The notes: a model not told the origin generated them from the sequence alone. DNA of 64,000 nucleotides from JAIQFV01 sp041494885 (GCA_041494885.1 JBGQBO010000009.1:1-64000), one strand, 5' to 3'. Shown: positions 24,480 through 33,514, counted from the first letter of the stretch. Numbers and translations are program-made.

Positions 24480-25682
24480 TCAGCGCTGGTTGTAGCGGTT
24501 GTTTGGAGAATCAATGTCGTTGGCGACGCTCGTGGGATTCGTTTTCTCATCCCGTTTCGCGAAGTATTTCTGTTGTGAAAGTTCGCGATATATTCTTCCG
24601 GCGACCCCGGCGGCAAAAGGACCCTCCGTACGCAGGGATCCGCGAGTCAGCACCACGATGACGAGTTGGTGTTCAGAATCTCCGGCATAGGAAACAAACC
24701 AGCCCAGGTGGGTTCCCTGTCCACTGCAGCTCCCTGTTTTTCCATAAACCGGCTCCAGCGGATCGTAGGCATGTTTGCCCGAACCGTAGGTAACCGATCC
24801 GCTCATCCCTTCCTTCAGATCCGGCAACAGATTGGAAATGTCCAGTTGTCTCTTAATTTTCGGTTCGAAGTTCGCTACTTCTTCCTCGCTGCGTGGATAT
24901 TGCAGGTAATAAAGCGTGCCTCCGTTGGCAAGTGAAGAGACAAAGGCGGTCATTTCCAGCGGGGTCACTTCGATGAATTGGCCGTGGCTGGAGAGTTTTC
25001 GTACCCATTCCTCATCGATTTCGCTGGGGAAATACCCCGACCGCTCACCTTTGATATCGAGACCGGCGAGCTCCCCGAAACCAAACTGCTGGGCGTATCG
25101 CTTGACCCGATCAAACCCGAGGCGCTCGCCCACATTCTGGAAATACTCGTTACACGAATAGGCCAGCGCATCAGTCAAATTGAGATACCCGCGGTGGTGA
25201 GTGGGGCATTTAAACTCCGAATCTTTGCTGAACACCCCCTCGGAAAGGCCAGCCAGCGAGACCAGCAGCTTGAAGGTGGAGCAGGGCTGGTAGGCGGAGC
25301 CCAAGGCCAGTTTCTGGTTCACAATAGAGAGAATCCTGCCATTAGACGGATCCGCCACAACGACGCTGCCGTCGATATGTCCCAGTCCCTCAACGGAGGC
25401 ACGGCGCACCGTCAGATCCTCGCCGTCCACGACGTCGCCGATGGTCGGGTCGACGACTCGAATCCTTCCGCGACGGCGCTTGGCAACCGTACTTTTTGTC
25501 AATTTTGTGGTAGTGGGCGTCGTCTTTTTCGAGGCTTTGCGTTTGGTTTTTGACGTTCGTTTCGTGGTCGAGGAGCTGGAAGGGGTGGTGCGAATTGCAG
25601 AGAAGCTCATTAACAAAGGCTCAAACAACAAGCATAAGGCAACAAGTCCTCCGAAAAAATATCTCGCGAGTTTTAGATTCAT
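24480..25682 (-). CDS. penicillin-binding protein transpeptidase domain protein, 400 aa
   Basis: A single N-terminal membrane anchor (LARYFFGGLVALCLLFEPLLMSF) is followed by a Lys/Thr-rich linker (about residues 38-72) and a transpeptidase domain. The motifs S-x-x-K (STFK, S135), S-x-N (SCN, residues 176-178) and KTG (K315-G317) are intact. The domain lacks a PBP dimerisation region, so this is a short stand-alone class B-like or DacB/BlaR-sensor-like enzyme. It should cross-link peptidoglycan in the periplasm; a class D beta-lactamase-like role is the alternative. ATG 25682 has AAGGAGAGG upstream. It converges on the ferredoxin gene. Confidence 0.85.
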   Translation of the reverse strand: MNLKLARYFFGGLVALCLLFEPLLMSFSAIRTTPSSSSTTKRTSKTKRKASKKTTPTTTKLTKSTVAKRRRGRIRVVDPTIGDVVDGEDLTVRRASVEGLGHIDGSVVVADPSNGRILSIVNQKLALGSAYQPCSTFKLLVSLAGLSEGVFSKDSEFKCPTHHRGYLNLTDALAYSCNEYFQNVGERLGFDRVKRYAQQFGFGELAGLDIKGERSGYFPSEIDEEWVRKLSSHGQFIEVTPLEMTAFVSSLANGGTLYYLQYPRSEEEVANFEPKIKRQLDISNLLPDLKEGMSGSVTYGSGKHAYDPLEPVYGKTGSCSGQGTHLGWFVSYAGDSEHQLVIVVLTRGSLRTEGPFAAGVAGRIYRELSQQKYFAKRDEKTNPTSVANDIDSPNNRYNQR

Positions 25683-25879
25683 TGCTCGTGGAACCTCTCC
25701 TTCTTTTTTCGTTGGCGCTTTGCTGTCGTAACTCCACCCTGGGCGGCGGAATCATAACACAAGGTTAGTTTCATTATGTAACACAAAAGCAGAAGATCGT
25801 AGTGTGACTATTGTCACAAAAATGTCACAAAAAGGGGTATTCGTCCGGACATGGTCAGAGCCTGGCATCGGCAGAAGGG

Positions 25880-26980
25880 CTAGGAACGGGCCGATTTTCC
25901 CCGGGCAGGGACCGCAGTCGACGCCCCCGCCGCCGCAGTCGCCGGCGAGGCCGTGGTTTCTGGTTTTGCATCGAGTCCCACCGCCTTCCTCACGCCAATT
26001 TCAATCTTGTTGGTGATATCGGCGTTTTCACGCAGGAACACCTTCACATTTTCGCGTCCCTGACCCAGCCGCTCTCCCTGGAAGGAGAACCAGGCCCCGC
26101 TCTTCTCAATGATGTTTTTCTCAACCGCAAGATCGATCAGGTCTCCCTCGCGGGAGATACCCTCCCCGTAAAGGATATCGAATTCCGCTTCCCGGAAGGG
26201 GGAAGCAAGCTTATTCTTCACAATCTTGACGCGGGTTCGGTTGCCCACGACGTTATCGCCATCCTTGATGGCGCCAACTCGCCGGATATCGACCCGGATA
26301 TCGGCATAAAACTTCAGCGCCCGGCCCCCCGTCGTGGTTTCCGGGTTGCCGAACATGACCCCGATCTTTTCCCGAAGCTGATTGATGAAGATCAAGCAGG
26401 TCTTTGACTTCGAGACAATCCCCTTGAGTTTTCGCATGGCTTGCGACATCAGGCGGGCTTGCAACCCCATCTGGGCATCGCCCATTTCCCCTTCGAGTTC
26501 GGCACGGGGGACCAGCGCGGCGACCGAATCGACGACAATAACATCCACGGCGCTGCTTCGAATCAGCACTTCGGCAATCTCCAGCGCCTGCTCCCCGGAG
26601 TCGGGTTGGGAAACGAGTAGATTGTCAACATCGACCCCGAGTCTTTTCGCGTACTTGGCATCCATGGCGTGCTCCGCATCGATGAAGGCGGCCATGCCTC
26701 CGCGTTTTTGCGCCTCCGCCACCACGTGCAACGCCACGGTGGTCTTGCCGCTCGACTCCGGACCAAATACTTCGATGACGCGACCGCGGGGGAATCCCCC
26801 CACGCCAAGGGCCGCGTCAAAAGAGAGACACCCGGTTGGGATAGCCGGGACGGCCACCAGCGCCTCTTTCGATCCCAGGCGCATGATGGACCCTTTCCCA
26901 AATTGCTTCTCAATTTGAGTGAGCGCGACCTCAATTGCCCGATCGCGGTTTTCCCGAACCTCGTTTCGCTCCTCTGCCAT
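25880..26980 (-). CDS. recA: RecA recombinase
   Basis: This is a 366-aa DNA strand-exchange ATPase and SOS coprotease. Walker A GPESSGKT is at residues 73-80; the signatures LKFYADIRVDIRR, FINQLREKIGVMFG and GGRALKFYA are all present. The C-terminal tail is Ala/Thr-rich (TASPATAAAGAST). ATG 26980 has AAGGAG. About 195 bases separate it from the downstream penicillin-binding protein gene. No LexA box of known type could be identified in the upstream 130 bases, although the operator of this phylum is not something I can recall with certainty. Confidence 0.98.
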   Translation of the reverse strand: MAEERNEVRENRDRAIEVALTQIEKQFGKGSIMRLGSKEALVAVPAIPTGCLSFDAALGVGGFPRGRVIEVFGPESSGKTTVALHVVAEAQKRGGMAAFIDAEHAMDAKYAKRLGVDVDNLLVSQPDSGEQALEIAEVLIRSSAVDVIVVDSVAALVPRAELEGEMGDAQMGLQARLMSQAMRKLKGIVSKSKTCLIFINQLREKIGVMFGNPETTTGGRALKFYADIRVDIRRVGAIKDGDNVVGNRTRVKIVKNKLASPFREAEFDILYGEGISREGDLIDLAVEKNIIEKSGAWFSFQGERLGQGRENVKVFLRENADITNKIEIGVRKAVGLDAKPETTASPATAAAGASTAVPARGKSARS

Positions 26981-27110
26981 AATGACTCCTTCTCACCCTG
27001 ATCGTGCTTGGTTGAATTCTTGTGTGCCCCTTCAAGTTGTATTCACCCGTCCGGTTTCATCGTTCGGGTTGGGGAGGAAACTGGGGAGGGAGCTGCTGTC
27101 GGCTCAGCAC

Positions 27111-28208
27111 TCAGGAATTCTGCCGTGCCTGCCGTTTTGTATGTGCTTTCAGCGCTTCCCTGTAACGCGATTCCTGGGGGTTGAGTTGATAGGCCGTCCT
27201 CAGATACTTCTCGGCGGCACGGGTGCGGTGGTTCTTGAGATAAATCAGGCCCAGCTTGTAAAAGGCCTCGTCAAACGTTGGATCGATCTGAATGGCCTTT
27301 TTATAGAAGTGAATAGCGTCCTTCTGCCAACCGAAATTGGCGGAGATTTCTCCCGCCGTAAAATACATCGAAGAGGAGGGAGCCAATCCCACGGCCTTTG
27401 AGAGATGCTGTTTGGCCTTCTGGGGCTGCCCCTGGGAAGCGCAGACGGCGCCCAGGGTCAGGTGGGCGATGTGCGAATCCGCGCGCAACCCGACGGCGGT
27501 CCGCAGCACGTCTTCAGCCTCCGCGTAACGGCCACTATTGGTCAACATGACCCCCCACAGGAGAATGGAGTCGAAATGCTGCGGATTGACCGTCAACGCC
27601 TTTTGCAGATATTGGGCCGCCTCGGTAAAGCGATTGATGGAATAAAAATATTCGCTCAGGAGGAATGCCAGTTCATAGTTCTTCGGCACCGTCCGCATCA
27701 GGCCGCGCAATAACCGCACTCCTTCCTTCGAGTTGCCGGCTCCAAAGAGGAGCGACTCCACATGGTTGAGTTTCGTTTTGACCCGGGGGCGATGCTTTTC
27801 AGGACAGAGCTGCACGATTCGCGGCTTGCGGGCGGCGAAATGTTCCCGGCGGGCGCTCTCCTCGCGGTAGTCAAGGACGCGTTCGCGCCACAAATTTTCG
27901 AGCGTCTTTCCCGCCACCACGCGAGCTTTTTGCAACGCGTCGGAAATGGCTTCGATCATCTTGTGATCGTAAAAGTTTCCCGACACCAGCTTGTTGACGA
28001 TTTCAGTGAGCTGGGCCATGCGCTCGCCCAGCTTGGTATGCTCATATTCCAGGGTCGAAATGCGCTCGAGGAGATGTTCTTCAAGGGGCTGGACCGACGG
28101 CCTCTCCTGCTCATACTGGGGCGCCGTGATCATCAAGCGGGTCCCGCACTTGGAGCACACTTCCTGCCCGAATTGATTCACCGCCGCGCATTTTTGACAA
28201 AGGATCAT
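27111..28208 (-). CDS. zinc-ribbon TPR-repeat protein, 365 aa
   Basis: The N-terminus is a zinc ribbon: CxxC at residues 4-7 and again near 18-21 (ILCQKCAAVNQFG, VCSKCGTRL). A charged coiled-coil stretch follows (ISTLEYEHTKLGERMAQLTEIV). From residue 175 on there are at least five tetratricopeptide repeats (for example GRYAEAEDVLRTAVGLRADS and KDAIHFYKKAIQIDPTFDEA). Start ATG 28208 was chosen because the upstream extension to 28268 has no SD. It probably acts as a protein-protein scaffold. It lies directly upstream of recA, same strand, 130 bases away; any link to recombination is untested. Confidence 0.85.
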   Translation of the reverse strand: MILCQKCAAVNQFGQEVCSKCGTRLMITAPQYEQERPSVQPLEEHLLERISTLEYEHTKLGERMAQLTEIVNKLVSGNFYDHKMIEAISDALQKARVVAGKTLENLWRERVLDYREESARREHFAARKPRIVQLCPEKHRPRVKTKLNHVESLLFGAGNSKEGVRLLRGLMRTVPKNYELAFLLSEYFYSINRFTEAAQYLQKALTVNPQHFDSILLWGVMLTNSGRYAEAEDVLRTAVGLRADSHIAHLTLGAVCASQGQPQKAKQHLSKAVGLAPSSSMYFTAGEISANFGWQKDAIHFYKKAIQIDPTFDEAFYKLGLIYLKNHRTRAAEKYLRTAYQLNPQESRYREALKAHTKRQARQNS

Positions 28209-28399
28209 AATCCACACCCAGCGTCCAACGACCGAACCACCAAATGATATAAGACGCGCCCAGCCCAAGCAACAAAATTGTTCATCTCTTCAGACTTGGC
28301 CGGGTGTCGTCTTTACTCGCTTCCCAAGAATTTAAAGGCTTTGTCAAGTCTTTGCGGGGGTGCGAGGCTGAGCCGCCCCTCTCCACCCCGGAAGACACA

Positions 28400-29257
28400 T
28401 TAAGAATAGGCATAGAATCCCTGCCCGCTTTTTCGTCCCAGCATCCCCCCGGCGACCATCCTTTTCAAGAGTGGACAGGGCCGATACTTCGAATCCGCGA
28501 ACCCGCCGTAAAGCACCTCCATGATGTCGAGGCAAACGTCCAGCCCGATCAAGTCAGCCAGCGCCAGGGGACCCATGGGATGGTTCATTCCAAGCTTCAT
28601 GACGGTGTCAATGGCTTCCGGCTTTCCTACCCCTTCCATCAGGCAGTAGATCGCCTCATTGATCATCGGCATGAGCACTCGATTTGAGACGAAGCCGGGG
28701 GAGTCATTCACTTCACAGGGCACTTTTCCAAGCTTTTCGGCCAGCATTTTCGTGGTCACAAAGGTCTCGTCGCTTGTCTTAATGCCCCGAATGATTTCGA
28801 TCAGGGCCATCAAAGGCACCGGGTTCATAAAGTGCATCCCGATAAATTGCTGTGGGCGGCGGGTGTGGGCGGCAAGGCGCGTGATCGAGATGGAGGAGGT
28901 GTTCGTGGCGAAAATCACCTCTGGCCGGCAAAGGGAATCCACCTCTTCAAGGATTTTTCTCTTGATGTCATAGCTTTCACTGGCCGCTTCGATCACAAAA
29001 TCGCAACCGGCCAGGGCTTGGGCGGTCAGCGTCGTCCCAATGTTTTTCAGGGCCGCCGTCTTTTGTTCCAGTGTCAGCTTCCCTTTCTCAACAAGCTTCG
29101 CGAGCGATTTTTCGATGGTTTTAAGGCCACGGTCCAGGAACTCATCCTGAACGTCTTTCAAGACCACGTGCAGACCTGCGGTCGCGCACACCTGGGCAAT
29201 TCCATTTCCCATGGTTCCAGCCCCGATAACGCCGATCGTTTCGATAGGACGTGACAT
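28400..29257 (-). CDS. hbd: 3-hydroxybutyryl-CoA dehydrogenase
   Basis: This 285-aa NAD(P)-dependent oxidoreductase has a Rossmann motif G-x-G-x-x-G (GAGTMG, residues 12-17). The catalytic histidine is in GMHFMNPVPLMALIEI and the C-terminal domain has the expected LGMNHPMGPLALADLIGLD. It reduces acetoacetyl-CoA to 3-hydroxybutyryl-CoA, or the reverse. ATG 29257 has GGAGG. The thiolase gene for the preceding step is two genes upstream (30421-31608). Together they point to acetoacetyl-CoA/3-hydroxybutyrate or butyrate metabolism. Confidence 0.92.
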   Translation of the reverse strand: MSRPIETIGVIGAGTMGNGIAQVCATAGLHVVLKDVQDEFLDRGLKTIEKSLAKLVEKGKLTLEQKTAALKNIGTTLTAQALAGCDFVIEAASESYDIKRKILEEVDSLCRPEVIFATNTSSISITRLAAHTRRPQQFIGMHFMNPVPLMALIEIIRGIKTSDETFVTTKMLAEKLGKVPCEVNDSPGFVSNRVLMPMINEAIYCLMEGVGKPEAIDTVMKLGMNHPMGPLALADLIGLDVCLDIMEVLYGGFADSKYRPCPLLKRMVAGGMLGRKSGQGFYAYS

Positions 29258-29339
29258 AAGAAAGCCTCCGGTCGGTGGAGTGAAAAGCGAGCGCAGGTAG
29301 GATACCTGTGAAGGGAGGAGGGTTCAAGGAGGAATGATG

Positions 29340-29578
29340 GAGAATGGTCGAGGGGAAAGGAAGCCCGGCATCAGAAGTCGGAGGTCGGAAGTCAAAGGGC
29401 AGAAGCTAGAAGCGAGAAGCCGGAAGCCAGATGCCGGAGGCAGGAAGTCAATCCTTGAACTCAAGAATTTGGGCTTTGGACTTCAGAATTTGAACCGGTT
29501 TTCTGGACTTTGAACTTCAAACTCTTGGAAGTTTCGACTTTGGACCATGGACTTTGGACCTTGAACTCTTAAGGACGT
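29340..29578. repeat. degenerate 7-8-base tandem repeats
   Basis: Runs of GAAGTCGGAGGTCGGAAGTC-type units (29371-29440) change into TTGGACTTTGAACTTC-type units (29455-29575). No gene is in this 320-base gap. Confidence 0.7.
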
Positions 29579-30358
29579 TTACTTCAGATTCTCATTGAGG
29601 AATGTGATCATCCGGCTCCAGGCGTCCTTGGCCGCGTCCTCGCGGTAGCCCTGGCGGTTGTTCGGATTCTCAAAGGCATGGCCCGCGCCGGGATAAATCT
29701 TCACATCGATCCATTTTTTCTGCCCCCTCATTTCCTTTTCAAAGGCGTTCACGGCGGCCGGGGGAATGCCCTGGTCTTCGGCTCCGAAATTTCCCAACAC
29801 GGGGGCCGTGATCTTGCCAATGGCGGCAGTGTCGGTGGGGAGGGCGCCGTAGTTCACAATGCAGGCCCTTAGCTCGGGCTGATTGAGAGCCAGCTTAAGG
29901 GAGAGTCCGCCACCCATACACCAGCCCACCGACCCAATAGCGGATTTCTTGACGTCCTTTCGGTTTTGCAGGTAATCAAAGGAGGCCTTCAGGTCGCGAA
30001 GCGCACGATCGTCGGGCAATCCCCGGCTCAATTCGTGCGCCATGGAGGGTTCGGTGGCGACCTTCCCGCGATACAGGTCCGGCGCGAGCGCCACATAACC
30101 TTTTGCGGCGAAATTTCGGGCCTGTTCCTTAATCCAATCATTCAGTCCCCACCATTCCTGGATCACCACCAGGCCGGGATGAGGGCCGGGTCCAGGGGGA
30201 ACCGCGAGATACCCGCTGATCGTCTCATTCCCGCTCTTGTAAGAAACCATCTCACCCTTGACATCCACAGCAGACGAAACATCTGACCGCAACAGAAGGG
30301 CCGCCACCATGGCTCCGAGGAGGCACATTCCTACTACAATTCGACGGTTCATTTTCAT
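29579..30358 (-). CDS. dienelactone hydrolase family protein with N-terminal signal
   Basis: The 259-aa alpha/beta hydrolase starts at ATG 30358 with AAAGGAGC upstream, and its N-terminus is a signal peptide (VVGMCLLGAMVAALLLRS, cleavage near SSA-VD). The nucleophile is cysteine in GWCMGG, the acid is in FGAEDQGIP and the histidine in YPGAGHAFENP: the Cys-Asp-His triad of dienelactone hydrolases. It likely acts on esters or lactones outside the cytoplasm. It lies between the acetoacetyl-CoA thiolase and hbd genes, 60 bases after the thiolase stop, so may be cotranscribed. Confidence 0.85.
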   Translation of the reverse strand: MKMNRRIVVGMCLLGAMVAALLLRSDVSSAVDVKGEMVSYKSGNETISGYLAVPPGPGPHPGLVVIQEWWGLNDWIKEQARNFAAKGYVALAPDLYRGKVATEPSMAHELSRGLPDDRALRDLKASFDYLQNRKDVKKSAIGSVGWCMGGGLSLKLALNQPELRACIVNYGALPTDTAAIGKITAPVLGNFGAEDQGIPPAAVNAFEKEMRGQKKWIDVKIYPGAGHAFENPNNRQGYREDAAKDAWSRMITFLNENLK

Positions 30359-30420
30359 GTCAATTGCTCCTTTATGTTTGTCAAATGGGAGATCATGGGT
30401 CCGTGGACAGTAGACCCCGC

Positions 30421-31608
30421 TCACCGCTCGATGGCCAGGGCCAATCCGTTGCCGCCGCCCATGCAGAGAGTCGCCACCCCGCGGTGCAGGTCGCGTCGAA
30501 TCATCTCGTGGAGCAGCGTCACCAGGATGCGCGCACCGCTCGCCCCGATGGGATGGCCCAGCGCCACCGCCCCGCCGTTCACGTTGACCTTTCCGGGATC
30601 AAGTTCCAGCTCACGGACGACAGCGACCGATTGCACTGCGAACGCTTCGTTCAGTTCCCAGAGATCGACCTCTTCCTTCCTCCAACCGATCTTAGGCAGA
30701 AGTTTTTGCACTGCGGGCACCGGAGTCATCATGACCCATTTCGGTTCGAGTCCGGCCGTGGCTTGGCCGATGATGCGCGCTATCGGGGTTTTCCCCAGCG
30801 CCTCGGCCTTCTTCCCGGAGGTGATGACCAAAGCGGCGGCGCCATCATTCATTCCAGGGGCGTTGCCGGCGGTGACGGTACCGTCCTTTTTGAATACCGG
30901 CTTGAGTCCGCGCAGCACCTCCAAGGAAGAGTCCTCGCGCGGCCCCTCGTCGACTTTGATGACCGTCACCCCCTTCTTGGAAGCAATCTCCACAGGAACG
31001 ACCTGGGATTCGAAACGGCATTCCTTGATGGCCCGGATCGCTTTTTGATGGGAGTTCTGGGCATACTCGTCCATGGCTTCGCGCGAAACTTTGTATTTTT
31101 CAGCGACAAGTTCGCCCGTCATTCCCATGTGAAAATCCTCGTAGGCATCCCATAGCCCGTCGTGGATCATGGAATCAATGACCTCGCCGTTTCCCAGCCG
31201 ATAGCCCTCGCGGAGTTTGGGGATGAGGTAAGGGGCGTTGGACATCGATTCCATCCCACCCGCGACGACGATCTCCTGGTCCCCGCACTGGATCGCCTGC
31301 GCGGCGAGTCCCACCGCCTTCAGACCTGAGCCGCAAACCTTGTTGACCGTAAAGGCGCCGACTTCAGGGAGAAGGCCACCTCCCAGGGCGGCCTGACGTG
31401 CTGGATTTTGACCGAGTCCGGCTTGCACCACATTCCCCATGATGCATTCGTCAATTTGCTTAGGATCCAATCCGGCCCGCTCCACCGCCGCCTTGACAGC
31501 AATGGCGCCCAGCTGAACCGCAGAGAGGGATTTTAGTCCTCCCAAAAATCTCCCGATGGGAGTTCGAACGCCCGAAAGGATGACCGGCGCAAGTTCGTCA
31601 GATGGCAT
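30421..31608 (-). CDS. acetyl-CoA C-acetyltransferase (thiolase)
   Basis: This 395-aa thiolase has the acylation cysteine at C92 (VNKVCGSGLKA), the histidine in GALGHPIG-type segment (VNGGAVALGHPIGASG) and the second cysteine in TLCMGGGNG. It condenses two acetyl-CoA to acetoacetyl-CoA or cleaves it. ATG 31608 has AGGAGT; a longer start at 31656 lacks an SD. Order thiolase, dienelactone hydrolase, hbd suggests short-chain acyl-CoA metabolism, possibly PHB or butyrate. Confidence 0.93.
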   Translation of the reverse strand: MPSDELAPVILSGVRTPIGRFLGGLKSLSAVQLGAIAVKAAVERAGLDPKQIDECIMGNVVQAGLGQNPARQAALGGGLLPEVGAFTVNKVCGSGLKAVGLAAQAIQCGDQEIVVAGGMESMSNAPYLIPKLREGYRLGNGEVIDSMIHDGLWDAYEDFHMGMTGELVAEKYKVSREAMDEYAQNSHQKAIRAIKECRFESQVVPVEIASKKGVTVIKVDEGPREDSSLEVLRGLKPVFKKDGTVTAGNAPGMNDGAAALVITSGKKAEALGKTPIARIIGQATAGLEPKWVMMTPVPAVQKLLPKIGWRKEEVDLWELNEAFAVQSVAVVRELELDPGKVNVNGGAVALGHPIGASGARILVTLLHEMIRRDLHRGVATLCMGGGNGLALAIER

Positions 31609-32224
31609 AAATGACTCCTGGCCCTTAGTATGGGCCACTCCAGTTCGCGTACTCAAAGTGATTACGTCGAATTATAGGCAGGGAAGAGAGGAGAGTCAAA
31701 CAGGTGCGTGTGCCCGGGGTGCCGCAGGCATGCGTTTCCGCCGCCGCGGACATGCCTGCGTCTGCCAGAGTCCTGAAGACCGCCGCTGGGCGTGCTCCTC
31801 TAGGGATCAGCGGATGGCCTCGCCGGGGGGAGGAGCGTCGTCAGGGACCGCTCTTCGCAGACATGCCCGCTGCGGCGGGCATGTCTGCGGCACCCGCTAT
31901 TTTCCTGCATTGGAAAGGTCTGGCCCGAAAATTCACTATTTTTCTACCGCCTCGCTCCCTTCTAATCCCCCCAACGGGAGTTGGGGGATGATTCAATTGC
32001 CGCCTACCGGGACCGCCACCTCATTCTCTCCCAATCCCCCCGACGCCTGGGCGGACTGGTGGGGTTTTCAAGTCGGACGTGGTCTCTGGGTAGGCTGAAT
32101 CTGAATCATCCACTCCGCCGAGGCGGACCGGTGGTGGGATTAGACTTCTGGCCTCAGGGGTGATTCACGGCCTAATCCGAAGGAAAAGGAATGGGGTTGC
32201 CGGGGTGTACGTTAAGCGTCAATG
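31609..32224. other. gap with two inverted-repeat families, no gene seen
   Basis: One element has arms GGGTGCCGCAGGCATG (31717-31732) and CATGTCTGCGGCACCC (31880-31895). The second (31963-32160) is a set of hairpins of the type CCCCCCAAC/GTTGGGGG, shared with 37432-37590. No coding frame is credible. Confidence 0.6.
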
Positions 32225-32225
32225 C

Positions 32226-32276
32226 TTAGCTTGCACGCTAAATATTCCTTGACAATGTTTAGCCTGCGTGCTAAAT
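32226..32276 (+). promoter_or_regulatory. two ArsR-type operators overlapping a sigma70 promoter
   Basis: TTAGC-N6-GCTAA palindromes occur twice (about 32226-32241 and 32260-32275), followed by the same AATAT. Between them lies a perfect -35 TTGACA (32249-32254), and 17 bases later the -10-like TAAATA at 32272-32277, inside the second palindrome. Binding would block the promoter. Confidence 0.65.
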
Positions 32277-32285
32277 ATGTCAGGC

Positions 32286-32603
32286 ATGGCGAGAGGGAGA
32301 GCGAGACCGGAGCCGAAGGCGAGGATGGATGCGTACGAGGCTGTGTTCACTGCGCTCGCCCACCCGGTGCGCCGACGGATCCTGCTCACGCTGAACTTCC
32401 AGGGCGGATCGATGACGGCCGGCGAGATCGCCGACATATTCGAGCATGCCTGGCCGACAACGACGCGGCACATGCAAGTGCTCGAGTCGGCTGGGCTGCT
32501 CCGGCACGACCAGCAGGGGCGCACCCGGGTCTACCACATCGAACGCCGCCGCCTCGAGCTCGTGCGCGATTGGCTCGCGTGGTTTTTGAAGGATCCTCAC
32601 TGA
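32286..32603 (+). CDS. ArsR-family winged-helix repressor
   Basis: The 105-aa protein has the ArsR winged-helix core: LAHPVRRRILLTL, then MTAGEIADIFEHAWPTTTRHMQVLESAGLLRH recognition-helix region (in parts) and QGRTRVYHIERR wing. No metal-binding cysteine pair is present, so it may be of the SdpR/metal-independent type. Starts at GTG 32268, ATG 32277, 32286 and 32325 are all possible; the promoter geometry favours 32286 or 32325. It is followed by a VOC protein gene 50 bases on, likely cotranscribed. The palindromes upstream are probably its own operators. Confidence 0.85.
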   Translation: MARGRARPEPKARMDAYEAVFTALAHPVRRRILLTLNFQGGSMTAGEIADIFEHAWPTTTRHMQVLESAGLLRHDQQGRTRVYHIERRRLELVRDWLAWFLKDPH

Positions 32604-32653
32604 CGGCGACCAAGGGGGGACAAAAGGTAACCAAGAAAACGGAGGAACAAATA

Positions 32654-33106
32654 ATGACTCAGAAAAAGGCGGCGAAGAAGGGAACGGCGACGGCCGCGAA
32701 GAAGGGCGTGGGCTCGGATGTGCCATGCCTGTTTCGAATCAATGTCGAAGTGGGGAACCTCGACCAGGCGGCGGAGTTTTACGGCAAGTTGTTCGGGCTC
32801 GAGGGGCGAAAGCAGGCGGGCTCGCGCTGCTACTTCACCTGTGGACCGGTGACGTTGCAGGTGGTCGACGTGTCGTCCGTAGGAAAACCGCACTCGGCGG
32901 CGAAGGCGTTGTATTTCACGGTCAAAAACCTCGACGCAGTCTTCGCACGCGCGAAGGCGCTCGGCTGCCTCTCTCGAGAGGAGGTACACGGCGTCTCCGG
33001 CGACACCATCAGCGTGCGGCCGTGGGGCGAACGATCGTTCTACGCCGTGGATAAGTGGAAGAACCCGTTGTGCTTCGTTGAGGCCGGGACGATCTATCCG
33101 GGCTGA
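32654..33106 (+). CDS. VOC (glyoxalase/bleomycin-resistance) superfamily protein, 150 aa
   Basis: A basic, alanine/lysine-rich N-terminal tail (QKKAAKKGTATAAKKG) precedes one vicinal-oxygen-chelate domain: FRINVEVGNLDQAAEFYGKLFG, then ALYFTVKNLDAVFARAKALGC and YAVDKWKNPLCFVEAG. Such domains bind divalent metal and act as isomerases, dioxygenases or antibiotic-binding proteins. It is probably in an operon with the ArsR regulator, hence possibly stress-inducible. ATG 32654 follows GGAGGAAC. Confidence 0.8.
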   Translation: MTQKKAAKKGTATAAKKGVGSDVPCLFRINVEVGNLDQAAEFYGKLFGLEGRKQAGSRCYFTCGPVTLQVVDVSSVGKPHSAAKALYFTVKNLDAVFARAKALGCLSREEVHGVSGDTISVRPWGERSFYAVDKWKNPLCFVEAGTIYPG

Positions 33107-33199
33107 GGTCGAGCGGAGAATCGCGCCGATGCTCAAGCGGTGGTCGCGTTCCTGCGGAGTTTCTTAAAATAATGCATCTGTCTCTAACTTTCAGAACGT

Positions 33200-33415
33200 C
33201 TACTTCTCCACTGAAGACTTCTCCTCAATCTGCTTGGGGGCTTCCTTGGTTTTCGCCTCTTCCGAGGAAAGTCCACCGTTGAATGCATCTTTGAAGCCCC
33301 GGATTCCTTCTCCCAGGCCTTTGCCCAGCTCCGGTAACTTCTTGGGGCCAAAGATGAAAACTGCAATGACCAGGATGACCAGCAGGTGCAACGGTTGAAA
33401 TAATCCTTCTCCCAT
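33200..33415 (-). CDS. tatA: TatA/E twin-arginine translocase subunit
   Basis: This 71-aa protein has the TatA layout: a transmembrane helix (LLVILVIAVFIFG), the hinge FGPKKLPELGKGLGEGIRGFKDAFNG and a short acidic/basic tail. It forms the protein-conducting channel of the Tat pathway. ATG 33415 has GGGAG five bases upstream; starts at 33427 and 33460 are weaker. TatB/C are not in this window. Both sides carry partial R2-repeat traces (TCTGTCCCTAACTTT, TCTGTCTCTAACTTT). Confidence 0.9.
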   Translation of the reverse strand: MGEGLFQPLHLLVILVIAVFIFGPKKLPELGKGLGEGIRGFKDAFNGGLSSEEAKTKEAPKQIEEKSSVEK

Positions 33416-33445
33416 GGGATCTCCCATCCATCGTGAATTTTCAAC

Positions 33446-33514
33446 AAAAGGGACAGACACCGGCTATGGTTTCATTCGTGCGAAGTTTTCTAAGAGAAGG
33501 TGTCTGTCCCTAAC
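33446..33514. repeat. R2 inverted repeat (GGGACAGACACC family), copy 2
   Basis: The arms AAAAGGGACAGACACC and GGTGTCTGTCCC(T) face each other across about 40 bases. The sequence TCTGTCCCTAACTTTC here is repeated at 33179-33194 as TCTGTCTCTAACTTTC. Confidence 0.8.

Noticed and set aside
32222..33106. Long fused frame joining the ArsR and VOC regions
   Set aside because: The VOC gene has its own ATG and SD at 32654; the upstream part is the ArsR gene in another frame.
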